The notes below the pieces were generated by a model. The model was not told the DNA's origin, searched no databases, and saw only the letters and a list, made by a program, of their open reading frames with translations. A stretch of 64,000 bases of DNA, taken from the NCBI GenBank assembly GCA_019395295.1, contig CM033362.1, positions 8,082,360-8,146,359 of the forward strand, read 5' to 3'. Below, piece by piece: positions 1 through 11,607 of this stretch (its first letter is position 1; every line of letters begins with the position of its first letter). The translations under genes were made by a program, and so were the position numbers. This DNA comes from Osmanthus fragrans. Lineage: Eukaryota > Streptophyta > Magnoliopsida > Lamiales > Oleaceae.

Positions 1-99
1 TATCCTCTCAAAAATCAATTACCCACAAATGAACATTAAATCAATATTCACCAACAAACTATAGACACCATCTAATATCTATCCAATAATCCAAAAAAC

Positions 100-350
100 A
101 AGCACAAGCACAAACACAAACACAATTCACAACTCACAACTTACATACAGTCAAAACTAAAAAGAAAACAAGCACAACTGCACACCACGAGCACAAGCAG
201 AAGCACACAATGAGGCACAACTCACAAGCACAAGCACGAGGCACAAGCACAAGGCCACAGGCCCACAAGCACAAGCAGTCAAGCACAAGGCCACAAATGC
301 ACAAGCACAACTGCACAAACCGCACAAGCCACAAGCACAACCGCATTATA
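100..350. repeat. Low-complexity CACAAG-rich tract
   Basis: The + strand is an irregular tandem array of ACAAGCAC and CACAAG words, depleted in T from about 105 to 345. Open frames across it on both strands are simple consequences of the repeat and have no protein character. It sits at the left of a larger transposon-derived stretch that precedes the first visible exon of the NCL-like gene. Confidence 0.7.
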
Positions 351-419
351 GCAGCAGCCAGCACGGTTAACCAGTCAACCATTCAACCAACTGAACTAAG
401 ACTAAAAAGAAACTGAAAT

Positions 420-1033
420 TACCAAAAACCAAATCGAAGTGGCGTTGCTAAACGGAGGCAGTCACTGGCAGAGCAATCGCTCGTTGCAAGCGTGAAGACT
501 GAAGCATCCAATTGTCCAACACAAACACGTGGTCACGGCCACCGGTTTTTGCTTCTACAGTTCTACCTTCGAGGCTTCGAGTTTGACAATCGACAGTACT
601 TCCTCAGTCGGCAGTCCTCTTCCTGGTCCTGGAAATTTCGAATGGAAGATTGGAAGTTCAAATTTGGGACTTGAAGTTGGGAGTTAGGGACTTAAGGTTT
701 GCCTCTTTGCGAAATGCGAAGACTGCTCCCTCTCTCGCCTCTCGGTCTCTCCTCCCTCAAATCAGCCACCAAAAATTGGGGAAGGATTTTAATGAAAATG
801 GATTTGGCATTTGGGTTGGTTCACTTACGAGCTGGACTTTAGACCCAAATAATTTGGGCCTATTTTTTTCTTTCTTTTTCTAACTCGCCCAGCCAACTCC
901 AAGCCTGCCTCTGCTCCTCCTCCATGGCCGCCGGTGTTCCAGTCCAGCCTCTCCAGTCTCCACCCCCAAATCTGAAACTTCCGGCGGATCCAGCTAGAGC
1001 GGCCGCTCTAGCTCGCCGCTAGCTAGATCCGCC
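420..1033. repeat. Interspersed repeat with GC-rich hairpin, copy A
   Basis: This stretch resembles, at lower identity, the segments at about 17330-17685 and 29440-29785. Shared features are a diverged block of short words (ATTGGAAATTTG-like), a T-rich tract, a CCTCC-rich block and a GC-rich end at 985-1031. That end forms a nested hairpin: outer arms CGGATCCAGCT and AGCTAGATCCG, with an inner perfect palindrome at 992-1013 centred on GCGGCCGC. It probably is a transposon end inserted in, or next to, an intron of the NCL-like gene that resumes at 1092. Element class is not determined. Confidence 0.5.
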
Positions 1034-1091
1034 CCTGCTTTTGACATGATTTTATGTAACATATCTAATTTACTTTTTTTTGCTTTTTCAG

Positions 1092-2255
1092 GTTATGAAT
1101 CCTTGGATGCAGGAAAGAAGTTTAGCCTACACAAAGTATGAGACACTGAGAGCAGGATTTTTGAAGCACTTGCAACAACATGGAAATCTCATTGATGAAG
1201 ATGGGAACTTTAATGATACTGTCGTCGGAAAGTAATTTTGGAAATAATTATATGTTGATTTGCATATATAATCCAATGAAGGGCTCTAATTATATGCTTG
1301 AATAATTTGCAGTTTATTTGCTGAAGCGGATAAAGATGCCAACAAAAATATAACAAAGATTGAACTGGAAAGGTTGATGCATGACTTAATCAATAAAGGA
1401 GACATGAACGTTGACAAACAATTTGCTGTTTCTGAAGTAATGAAAGTATTTGATATTAACCATGACGGATTAATTAACTATCAAGAGTTCGTCGACGGTT
1501 GCAAAAAATGGATTACTGAAACCAAACAATTGACTAAAATTAGTGATACCTCTTCAAGCATTCCCAAGGCAAGCTACTTTTTCATTGCCTTTCGTATTTA
1601 TTGAAGCTAATTTTTGCAAGTTTTCTATTATGGTTATATTGGAGCTTCTGACATCTGTTAGGATAAAATAAAAATTTTCACGATTCTTCCGTTGATCTTC
1701 TATCTTTTTAAGCAGAAGAAAGAAGATGATCCCAAGGATAGATATTTGATGTGGTTGGAAATTCTAAAAGAAGCTCGAAAGCAGTTACTTAAATCAGAAT
1801 CACTTATCACAGACGACGGGAACACCAACATTGAGGGAATCAATAAGTAAATTTTTTTATAATTCACCTTGTTGTACTTTTCATTTTATCTTAGGTTAGT
1901 TTATTTGCTGACAGAACTTCCTCATAATCTTTTGTTTCTGGCAGTCTATTCAAGCAAGTTGATACAGGCTATAATAACGAGATATCAAAAACTGAACTAG
2001 AGCAACTAATCCGTTCACTCAATTTCGGAGAATTTCAGCTGAATTATGACGATGTTGTAAAGGATATGTTCATAGATTTAGACAAGGATGGTAACAATGT
2101 GATTGATGAACCAGAATTCATCAATGGACTCATGGAATTGGAAAATAAAGCCCTCAAACACTCGGATGAGAAGGGAAGTTTTGATGAAATTCACAAGGTA
2201 AGTAGCATCTCTATCCATGAAGCCATTTTTATGCTTTAGACAGTTCACTGATTAC

Positions 2256-2296
<41 letters not shown>

Positions 2297-3069
2297 CTTA
2301 TTACCTCTTGAATTTCAGATTGAAAAGGAAAAAGTGCTGCATGAAGAGTCATCAGTATGGACTTTTATCAAATCTATATTACAAGTGTTTCTGGGTATTG
2401 TTATAATGACCTTCCTTGGAGAACCTCTTACAGATAGTATCCTACAGTTATCATATTCCATGAATGTGCCTTCTTTCGCCATATCATTTGTGGTAGTGCC
2501 ATTGGCCATGAATTGTAGAGCTGCGATAGCTGCAATCTCCCCTGCCAGTCACAAGAGTGAAAAGAGTGCTTCTTTGACATTTTCAGAGGTATGTCCCTCT
2601 TTCAAATCATCCTGTTTAAACGTTCAACTAGTTACAGAATAGACGACAAGTCCCCAACTTGTCCATGAAATTCATTTTTTAATGAAAGGTATTGTGTGTA
2701 CAATTTTCACAAATGACGACGATGAGAGTTGAAAAAGGTCCTTAGTGAAACCATGTTATCACATATGCAAAACAACATAAAATTTGCGAAACATACTTAT
2801 TGGTCTCATTTGATTTGCAGATTTATGGTGAAGTTGTAATGAGCAACATCTCAAATTTGACAGCACTATTAGCAATTGTGTATGCAAAGGATTTGACTTG
2901 GGATTATTCAGCAGAAGTGCTAACAGTTTTGGTGGTGTGCACCATAGTAGGGTTTCTTGCATACTCGCGCACCAGTTATCCTCTATGGACTTGTTTACTA
3001 GCATTTTTCCTCTATCCACTCTCCTTAGGTTTGTTTTATTATGCTCAATTTGTTTTACATTGGAATTAA
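1092..3069 (+). CDS. NCL: NCL-like sodium/calcium exchanger, C-terminal part, four EF-hands
   Basis: This is a cation/Ca2+ exchanger-like membrane protein of the plant NCL family; the family acts at vacuolar or plasma membranes. Visible exons: 1092-1231, 1313-1568, 1716-1846, 1945-2197, 2319-2588 and 2821-3069 (stop TAA). Joined in phase they give 432 residues. Fragment residues 53-64, 94-105, 182-193 and 222-233 are EF-hand loops; the third is weak (Gly at position 3). Residues about 270-432 are the second NCX half, with several hydrophobic segments. The exon pairs 140+256 and 131+253 nt share phases (internal phase 2, outer phase 0), so the EF-hand module is duplicated; the paralogue at 38756 has one. 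The intron after 1568 uses a GC donor (AAG/GCAAGC). The signal peptide and first NCX half are not seen: they may lie left of the window beyond a repeat-filled intron, or be lost. Expression is unknown. Confidence 0.82.
2257..2294. repeat. (AT)n microsatellite in intron
   Basis: About 19 AT units lie inside the intron between exons 1945-2197 and 2319-2588 of the NCL-like gene, 25 bp upstream of the acceptor AG. It is likely length-polymorphic. Confidence 0.9.
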
Positions 3070-3880
3070 TCCGATTATACTCTTCAGGTTTTTTTCTTTC
3101 TTCAATCAAAATAAACATGTTGATGTTCCTTCATTACGAGGAAGTAATAATAAAATAAATGTCGGCTACAGTCTAGTCATTTTTTTTTAAAAAACTTTCT
3201 CTAGTCTTATCTAGTTCTACATATCATTATTGTATCATTGTAGCCACTTAAAAATAGTGTGATGCGTGTTGCTTGATTAATGTAACTTATCTAAGATATA
3301 TTCACTGTATTGTGAGTGTGGTACAATAAAGGAATTAATTTTGCAAGACATAAGTATGAAGTTTATGGATAATTTATTTCGTACTTTATGTAACTGGGAC
3401 TCATTATTATAAAGTCGTGCTTAATTTCGTACTACATAAATGTGAAGTTTTATTTAGTACAATAAAGGAATTAGATCATACATATTGATAACTTGCTATA
3501 CGGATCATTGATAAGAGAGGAAATTTTGTTTAGTTGACCTGTAGACTTCCTTATTTTGTTTATAATTTTCACAAAATACATAATACTTTATGTTTTCTAT
3601 AAATTTAAGTAATCAAATATAGCATAATAATATTGATCGATTATGCATATTGGTCGTTGGGCAAATTATTATCAAACAACCTCCCGAACGATAATGTTAA
3701 ATCGGTATAATTTTCTCGTTTGGCATCAACCAAATGACTAAACCGAGAATCAACACCTAAATGAAATGACCCACAAAACTATTTGGGTCATTAGAAGTAA
3801 CCTAATTAAATTAGAGTTGTTTATGACACGTTCCTTCGCTTCTTGGACGGCTTATAAGTGTTGGCTCACTTACCAGTTTT
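3070..3880. other. 3' flank of the first NCL-like gene, no gene
   Basis: AT-rich DNA after the stop codon. No reading frame looks coding. The part at about 3515-3630 (around GACCTGTAGACTTCCTTATT and AAGTAATCAAA) recurs at about 23770-23845, so a copy of this 3' flank exists elsewhere in the window without its gene body. From about 3640 onward the sequence grades into LTR-like DNA. Confidence 0.6.
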
Positions 3881-3884
3881 TGGG

Positions 3885-4295
3885 CTTGGCCCATCACTAT
3901 TCCTAATTATATATTGCTTCCTTCATTGCTTTGTCTTTGACCATGTGTAATTGTTCCTTTGCTTTGAGAGAAAAAAAACAGCTGCTCTTCTTTGTGATTA
4001 AGTCTACCATATTTCTTCTTCTACTATTTTGCTTTTGTGGCTACAATTACCTCTCTTCGTGCATTCTTTTGTTGGTATAACCAAAGCAACCAAAGCCCAT
4101 CACTATACCTAATTATATATTGCTGCCTTCATTGCTTTGTCTTTGACTATGTGTAATTGTTCCTTTGCTTTGAGAAAAAAATAGCTACTCTTCTTTGTGA
4201 TTGAGTCTACCATCTTTCTTCTTCTTCTTCTACTTTTCTTTTGTGGCAACAATTACACCTTTCTTCGTGCGTCCTTTCATTGCCGTAATTGTCTC
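3885..4295. repeat. 205-bp tandem duplication in LTR-like sequence
   Basis: Two adjacent units of about 205 bp (about 3887-4090 and 4096-4295) share long near-identical stretches such as CTAATTATATATTGCT and TTGTTCCTTTGCTTTGAGA, and the block ending GCTTTTGTGGC/TCTTTTGTGGC. The units resemble the R/U5 part of the LTR at 32205-32730 (GAGAGAAAAGCTACT and the following CTTTGTGGCT), so this is probably a decayed LTR with an internal duplication. Confidence 0.5.
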
Positions 4296-4827
4296 TCTGT
4301 TGTATATACACAATGATTGTATTTTAAATTTAATTGTACGAGTGAATTTAAAATTGAATTTTTTGTTTGCTTAATATTTCTGTGAATTCGGATAGGGCCT
4401 AAAATTCATAATTGTATTCTGAGTGTATGTATTTTTAATTTTTTATATCCAAAGCTTGAGACTTAGAACCTGAAATTTGTGTAACAGTAATTGATTGTAG
4501 GCTGTATAGGGTTCTGTTTTAAAGCACACTTCATAGAAGAGAATTGGTAATTTGGGATCCACTGCTTCTTCAAAATTAGAGTAGCTCTACCAAAATTTCA
4601 ACTTTGATCTGATACATGTTTGAACAATGACAGTAGATGAATTGTAAAATAGGATTAAGCTATTTGTACATTTTCACTTACCCTTTGAGTTACTCGATTC
4701 CATCGGTGCTCTCATATGGGATCGGGACTCACTTCCGAAAAATGTGCCCCACTCGCCTCTAATGTGAGAGGGGCGGCTGGAGTTGGGTAAAGGAGATGGG
4801 AAAGGAGAGTACAAATAGCATGATCCT

Positions 4828-5250
4828 TGTAAAATAATATAAGGTTTTATAACAACTGTGGAGTATTCTCCTTTATGTAAATCATGTTAGGTAGTGTTTG
4901 ATTGTGGTGGAATTGGGTGAAATCCACCCTTAATTTTGGTGTTTAATTGCATATTTTTCCATGAAATTCATTTTCACCCTTTTTCTAGGTACAACCATTT
5001 AAAACAAATTTTTTACCTTTTATTTTCATATGGTTTTGGTGGGAAAATGTTTTTCATTTTTTTTTTTTAAAAATGGAAACACATTCTAAATCCAATAGTA
5101 AAAAAATTTATCAATTTAATTGACAATTTGTATGAAAAATAAAGTCAAACGAACACAAAAAAATTTCAAAACTGACAGTAGATGAATTGTAAAATAATAT
5201 AAGGTATTATAACAACTGTGGAGTATTCTCCTTTATGTAAATCATGTTAG
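4828..5250. repeat. 63-bp direct repeats flanking a MITE-like insert
   Basis: 4828-4890 and 5188-5250 are almost identical 63-bp repeats. Between them, 4891-5156 begins GTGTTTGATTG and ends with the approximate inverse CAAACGAACAC, like the PIF/Harbinger-type MITEs at 6550, 55308 and 57199. The flanking repeats are far too long for a target site duplication, so a local tandem duplication must also have occurred. Confidence 0.5.
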
Positions 5251-5584
5251 ATAAAATATATTTAACAGGAATTGACCCCAGGTCACCGATTGAACCACTG
5301 ACCCACTGCATTGTCTAATTTATTATTCGGATCGGGTCTGATAACTATGAAATTTATAATGCAAATGTCAAGTTCAGATTTTGATCTCACTTCTAAAGTA
5401 AGCAATGACTTGCTTAATACATTGGAATTCATTGTTGGATTTTGTTTTTACGGAATTGGTTGTTGTCTTCTTTTGTGATTTGATTGAATATTGGGATTTT
5501 ATAGTTTGCCTATTGAAATTGATTATATTTTTATGGTTGGAATTATTATTTAGAATAGATTAACATTCATTTATTTTTATCAAT
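5251..5584. other. Intergenic, nothing recognised
   Basis: AT-rich DNA without coding character, repeat ends or RNA gene signatures that I can see. Confidence 0.5.
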
Positions 5585-6456
5585 TCTCATACGTTACTGT
5601 ATAGTCAAGAATGGCTGTTTGTGGAACTGGTCAATCTGAATGCAATGCCAATTAATCTTCAAAACATATATTTTATCTTACAATAATAAGAACCTTTTAA
5701 ATTCATCTTGAGAGGGAATTTCCACAAAGAATTTAGTACGTCTGCTTCTTTTAGTTTGACACAAAATATTTGATTTTTATAATATTTTTGAAAATTCTAC
5801 GTTAATGTTGAGCATTGGCTGATTGTCATACTTATTTTCAAACTTTCCATTAATTAAAATATTTTATATTTCATAACAGTTTTATATCCAAAAGTCCATT
5901 GAAATGATGCAAAACAACTTATTTTCTCTTCATATTTTTAAAGATAAATAAATAAAAAGTGCCTAAAAATATTTTTTCTTTATTTCAAAGCATAAAAATA
6001 AAATATTTTAATATAAACCATCATCAAAGACGATACATACTAATAATTTTTGCATGAGCAAAGATTAAGGAATATAATTATAATTAAAATGTGGTGTAAC
6101 AAATAAAAAATGTGGTAGCAATATAATCATCCACAACACAATAAATCGAAGTTTTAAGATGAAATAATACAATATAATATTAATGATACAAAAAGACCAG
6201 CATAGTCGACTTCTAATTATTAATAACAAAACTTCATTTATTTTTTAAGATTCCCTTTTTTGGTTTATGCACTTGTAACTTGTCTCATGAGTCAATGTCA
6301 ACCAAGAAGCAAAGGGAGGCTGAGGTCTATAGAAACGATTTGTTTACCTGTGTACCAAATGAGGAATTGAAGAAGTTGGAAATGTGTTAATAAGTCGACC
6401 AGGGTTTCTCATTGACCCTGGCTCCTTATATTTTTTCGTTAAACTTGCCATACTAT
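5585..6456. repeat. NCL upstream-region copy U1
   Basis: This block matches, in order, the DNA directly upstream of the intact gene at 38756: the TACGTT...TATAGTCAAGAATGGC segment (compare 37590), the TTTTTGAAAATTCTA segment (compare 37810), the poly-word AATATAATATTAATGATA (compare 38430) and AACAAAACTTCATTTA (compare 38465). No gene body follows; the block runs instead into a short open frame at 6295 and then a MITE. It is best read as the relic promoter of a lost tandem gene copy. Confidence 0.55.
6295..6390 (+). pseudogene. 31-codon open frame of unknown origin, repeated at 12361
   Basis: An ATG frame of 31 codons starts MSTKKQREAEV and ends ELKKLEMC before TAA. A second copy at about 12361-12456 keeps the AEVYRN...NEELKKLE part, but a 1-nt insertion destroys the initial frame. 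Both lie downstream of NCL-type upstream blocks. At 38550-38590, upstream of the real gene, only the ATCAACCAAGAAGAG start is still recognisable. I do not recognise the peptide. It could be a relic first exon or an upstream frame of a transcript leader; a chance open frame is also possible. Confidence 0.3.
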
Positions 6457-6549
6457 GATAAATTTTTTCATAAAATGCCTTCTCCATCTAAAATTAGAAA
6501 AGTACTTCCACACCATGCAAAATCAAAAGCGTACCCGACACAACTTTGA

Positions 6550-7000
6550 GGGTCCGTTTGATTGCAAGAATGAAATTTGGGTGGAAAGAAAATGAATTAC
6601 ATGGAATTGAATTGTCTAAAACTTGTTTTATTGAGAATTGTCGATAAATTGTGTTTGATTGATATGATTTTTCACCTAAATTTTTTTGAAAATTTGAATC
6701 TTTTGGTCATCGTTTGGCTTTGCTTTTCATGAAAATTGTCCATTAAAGGAATAAAAATTGTTACAATTGGTGATAGAATTTGTTCCACTTGCAAAAAAAA
6801 AAGAAAAAAAAGAAGAGGAAATTGAATACCATTCGTTTGACTTTATTTCCCATGAAAATTGTCAATTAAAGAGATATATTTTTTTACAATTGAGGCTAAA
6901 AACAACTTGTCGGGAAAATTTATCCTATCAAACATTAAAAAAAGTGGAAAATGGAAATTTTTTTCACTTCCCATGAAAAGATTGATTATCAAACATGGCC
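6550..7000. mobile_element. MITE, PIF/Harbinger-like (GTCCGTTTGATTGCAAG family)
   Basis: The left end GGGTCCGTTTGATTGCAAG and right end ATTATCAAACATGGCC are imperfect terminal inverted repeats of the type seen in PIF/Harbinger (Tourist-like) MITEs. The body contains repeated words such as GGAATTGAATTG and TTTTCATG...AAATTG. Related copies lie at 57199-57744 and 55308-55701, and probably 4891-5156. It encodes nothing. Confidence 0.55.
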
Positions 7001-7058
7001 TTATAGTTGAGGGTGCGCAAAAAGAGAAATAATTTTGAATTGAAAGAGTGCACAACAT

Positions 7059-7075
7059 GGGGGGGGGGGGGGGGG
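7059..7075. repeat. 17-base poly-G run
   Basis: An uninterrupted run of 17 G bases lies in otherwise AT-rich DNA. Such a tract is prone to slippage and to four-stranded folding. It may also mark an assembly or sequencing weak point. Confidence 0.9.
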
Positions 7076-8599
7076 AGTACACCCCTAGAAAACATTATTA
7101 TCATGGCACCCCATTTTCTAATAAATTCTGATAAATTAGGCTTCGTTGCTTATTAGCAAAGGCACAATTGAGTTAGTCAATTATTATGGTACCTGTTTCG
7201 GCACCAAACCTTCACCATCTCAAGTTATAAATAAGTTTGTTCATCCAATTATATTACTCAAAAAATTAATAAATAAAGAAAAACTCAATCAAATTTATAA
7301 CTCAATCACATTTATCATGGCGACCCCAACACTTAAAACCACAATGAAAGAGAACTACAATGGAATAGATTTCCAATAAGCCCTAATAGTTCATGCATAA
7401 CTTTAAAAGTTCAACCGTGGCATACCAGAAAACTTAAAATTAAGTGTATTCACCATTAAATTGTGCCTGTAAGTAACAATTTTCGGCACAAAAATAATTT
7501 CAACCCACTAAGGCACCAACTAGAATTTCCCTTCAATTTCTTTGTTTCTCATTGTCTACCCCATGTGGAAGATGTACTTTGGTCTTATGAAAGAAATGCA
7601 TTGAGAATGTTATAAAATGTAAATTCTAAAATCTAGATAAATTAAAAATGAATTTTAATTTAATTAATATAACTTTGGACAATCGATAGTTAGAACTTTT
7701 TGCAATCAGTTATGATTTTGATTGATACGTGCAAGTTAATACTGTGTTCGTGCAATTTTAATTGAGCACGAAATTTAACTGATAGACTAAAAGCATGAAC
7801 ACCATATATAACATGGTAAATATCGAAGGAAAACATCAATGACTCCCTTGTTATGGGTTAAACATCCAATCCTATAACTTTTTCCTTTCGAGCTATTTCG
7901 CTTCTATGAAGTCCACTTATTTCAACATATCACGAATGTTGGGAAAATTGGGTGATTTGTATATAGATAAATTATCAATTAACACAACAATTTTAAACAT
8001 AAACCTATGTAATATAATTCAATAATAATACAAATATAAGCGGAGGGTTAGAAAAACAAGCTTTATGGAGTCACGTCAAGGACGACGTCCTAAAGTCGTG
8101 TTGCCTCCTTTTTGTGCAAGTACTTTAGACACTGTACGGCTCCAAGATAAAATCCATGTAGTTCATACTCGACTCTCCTTCTATGGGCACGACCATAGGA
8201 AGATAAAGAACAAGCCTCTCATCGAGTTACCAAAACTATAGAAATATAATTTAAAATATAGATGGGGTATTTTTGTATTTAAGTATCTCAAGTTGTGTCC
8301 AAACTATAAAATCTACTCCCTTTTTATAGTGTACAACTTAAACCCCACACTAATGAGAATAAATTCAATTAAAGTGTAAGTTTAAATATATAATTATGAC
8401 TTTTAAGTTTCTATTAAACCTGAATATTAAAATAAAGGAAAACTGAAAATTAAAATCCATTTCAAGTTTTGGAAATTTAAAACTTAAGTTACAACACAGA
8501 AAGTGTTTCTACATGTGATCTTGCAGAACTAATTAAAATCTTCACTTCAAATTCATTTAAAAAATTATTATCCAAAGATAACAAGTTCTCAAAGAACTC
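7076..8599. other. Intergenic, no gene recognised
   Basis: AT-rich DNA. A 77-codon open frame at 7146-7379 has no family resemblance I can see, and no matching splice sites or repeat copy support it. Confidence 0.5.
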
Positions 8600-10640
8600 T
8601 ACTCTCAGGATTCAATTATGACATTGGTTTTCAAGTTTAATAAACGATATGCCTTTGCTGTATTTGGCATATCCTACAAAAGCACTCTTGATCCCTCTAG
8701 GACATAGCTTAGTCCTTTTAGGATCTCCGTTCTTGCAATAATTAAGACATCCCCACACTTTGAAATAATCAATGCTTGATTTTCTCCCTTTCCACAATTT
8801 ATAGGGGAGAAATCTTAAATCTTTTAGAAGGAATCATATTAACTATGTAACACACTTAACAAAGCTTTGCCCCATAAATTAAATGAAAACTTAACGGTTA
8901 ATAACATAGTATGCATCATCTCAACTAGTGATCTATTCTTTTTATCGGTCAAATCATTTTGTTCGAGTATTCTAGGTGTACTACATAGATATATTATATC
9001 ATGTTGTTAAAAAAAGATTAAATTCATTAGAGAAATATTCACATCATCTATCACTTTCTAAAAATATTAATATTTTTATTTAATTGATTTTCTACTTTGA
9101 CTTTATATTTCTTAAGCATACTAAAGGTTTCATCCTTATGTTTCATCAAGTAGATACAAAACATAGAATGATTATCTATGAATGTTATGACATATTTATT
9201 ACCCCCCTCTAGTCAACTTTCCATTTAATTCACATATATCGGAATAAACCATGTCTAATAAATTAGAGGTCTTTTCAACATTATGAAAATGTTTCTTAAT
9301 CATTTTAGACTAAACACATCATTCATATTTATTATGTTTTATGTTTTCACATGAAATTATTACAATTTTCATCATTCTTTTTAAAGTAGAGTAACCAATA
9401 TGTTCTAGTCTATCATAACATAAGGAAATAGACCCGACACCATAATTCATATTTGTAATTTTATTAATATAATTATTAACAGTACAACGTTTGATAATTC
9501 CATTACTAGAATAGCCTTTGCCATCAAATACACCGTTCCAAGAAAGTACAAGTTTGCTCAAATCATATGTAGACTTAATTCTTGATTTTCTTAACAAATC
9601 TACACTTACAAAATTTCTATTCATATTCAGTATAAGTAAAATATATATTAATATGATCTTGTTGCCGGATATGAATTGTAAATCTACGCTTCATTTGCAA
9701 ACTACTTTATATTGAACTTCACTATCTATTTGAACGTGTTCATTATCACCTCTTCATAGGTTTTGAATAGAGACATATCATAACAAACATGCATGGTTGC
9801 ACAAGTATCATACCATCACCCTTAAACTTTTCTTTTGATCGTATTGACAATGCTCACAGTAGAAAGAATGTTGTCAATCAATGTCGTTTACTTTGCCTTC
9901 TTGTTTTGATTGTTTGCGATGCCTATACTTCCAAACATAATGTTTGGTATGCCACACATACAATAAGAGACATTAGATTTTTTTTCTTGTTCTTGTTATC
10001 TTCGTTGGAGTTTGATGACTTCCTCTTTTTGGAATCCTTATTAGATTTGTTGTCTTGATCTACGACATGGGCTTGGAAGTGCCTTCTCATTCATTCTCAT
10101 TTCGTGCCCTTGACTCTTCCTCGGTACAAAGATATTTTTGAATCCTTATTGAAAATGTGAAGAATTTTTTTCCTTTCCATTCATGAAGATGACAATTTTG
10201 TAATGGTTGCCACCAACTTGAAAGGTTTGGGAAGATCAATCTTCACGACTTTCATCTTATTGACAATGACTTGCAATTCATGTATTTGTCCCAACAATAG
10301 CAAATTATCAAAAAAATTGAAATCAAAATATTTAGAAATAACATTTCCTCTTGAGCCTTGTATTTGTTTTCTAATGTTCACATATCTCCCTTGTTGAGGT
10401 TCTGTTGTGTAGAGAATAAAGGTGGTCGAAGAGAGCATTTAGGATGTGTATCCTAAAATATGATAAAATTAGTCTCGTTGAATTTTGAAGCCTTACAAGG
10501 TCTTGATTAGTCATCTTGCTAGTAGCCATGAATATCTCATTCTCCATGTCAAGATATCGTTTGAAACTGCAGTACAAAGATGAGGAACAAGAAAAAAAAA
10601 AACGAAAAAAGCAAACTAGCTAAAATTCACCAAAAGAGAG
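8600..10640 (-). pseudogene. Decayed Ty1/copia retrotransposon, minus strand
   Basis: Read on the minus strand from about 10640 to 8600, pieces of one Copia polyprotein appear in the right order. At 10577-10181 is Gag (the HELQVIVNKM region of the UBN2-type Gag). Around 10000 is a Lys-rich segment and degenerate zinc-knuckle region. At 9624-9319 is the GAG-pre-integrase domain (NRNFVSVDLL, SISLCYDRLEHIG). About 8960-8820 holds integrase core remnants (LVEMMHTMLLTVKFSFNLWG), and 8797-8612 the integrase C-terminus (YFKVWGCLNY, RGIKSAFVGYAKYSKG). Frames are broken by many shifts and stops. Reverse transcriptase and RNase H are absent, and no LTR was found, so it is an old truncated copy. Confidence 0.75.
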
Positions 10641-10877
10641 ATTTGAATGCAATATAGATTTGTTGTCCTCTATTTGTCGGCACCGTTATGAGTGTTTAAA
10701 GGCTTCAATGACCAATAGTTTTCACGAGTAACAAACCTCAAATCAAGTTCAAATCAAACAATATGAATTTGAATAAAAACTTGAAAAACACTTTAAGAAA
10801 TCTGGATTTTGATATTTGATTTGGAAGTATGTATATTTGATGGTAATGTTTTTTTTTTTTCTCAAAATGTAGATAAT

Positions 10878-10879
<2 letters not shown>

Positions 10880-10918
<39 letters not shown>
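10880..10918. repeat. (AT)n microsatellite
   Basis: About 19 TA/AT dinucleotide units, bounded by CCATATAT on the left and ATAGAACATC on the right. Confidence 0.9.
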
Positions 10919-10921
<3 letters not shown>

Positions 10922-11109
10922 CATCAAGTCTAATGCACGAATGACTGCCAAAATCAAGACAAAGGAATGTCAAAACTATCAAAATGTTGCTAGAAAATTC
11001 AAATGCAATGGTCATGACTTATACTGTTAATGATTCCGGGCAATCGCCTGGCCTTGATCAGCCAGCCTAATTTTCTGTTCATCATCGATATTTACTTTTT
11101 GATGTGTTC

Positions 11110-11560
11110 TTACTTGATGTTCTCATATTGAAGTTTGATTCCTCCAAATCATTTGTCATTATATGTTTGAACAATATTACAACAGTTTTCACACTGAATT
11201 TCGTCTGCCTGCTTCTTTTAATTTGACATGAATATTTGATTTTTATAATATTTTTGAAAATTCTAAGCTTACGCATAGGGGGCCATACCCCAAGTAAAAA
11301 ATTATTACCCAATTTTCAGTTATTGAGCATTGACTGATTGTTCAGTCAATGTTTAATATTTCGATAAACTAAAAAAATATATTCTGAAATAAAACATGCT
11401 TTATCGTGCAAATTTTTATTATTATTATTATTATTTTTTAAAAAGTTGTTAGTTTAAATTAATTTTTTAACTTCACCTTTACTTTTATAGCTGAAATTAA
11501 TACTACAAAATGATTTATCAATTCAGTTGACCTCAAAAAATGTACTTATGAGCTGTCAAC
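11110..11560. repeat. NCL upstream-region copy U2, left part
   Basis: The segment has the same ordered words as 5755-5830 and 37770-37930: GACATGAATATTTGA, TTTTTATAATATTTTTGAAA, the CTAAGCTTACG segment and GAGCATTGACTGATTG. It is followed by T-rich DNA resembling 37920-37990. It continues at about 12290 after an inserted LTR-like block, which indicates an insertion into the old promoter copy. Confidence 0.5.
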
Positions 11561-11607
11561 ATATTTCAGAGCCTCTCACGTCCAGTTCAGCATTTCTTGC
11601 CTGCACA

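Noticed and set aside
134..416. Open frames on both strands in the CACAAG-rich tract
   Set aside because: They arise from a stop-poor repeat and have no protein character.
3881..4290. Ancient microRNA hairpin suggested by the repeated block
   Set aside because: The repeats are direct, not inverted, and match LTR-type DNA.
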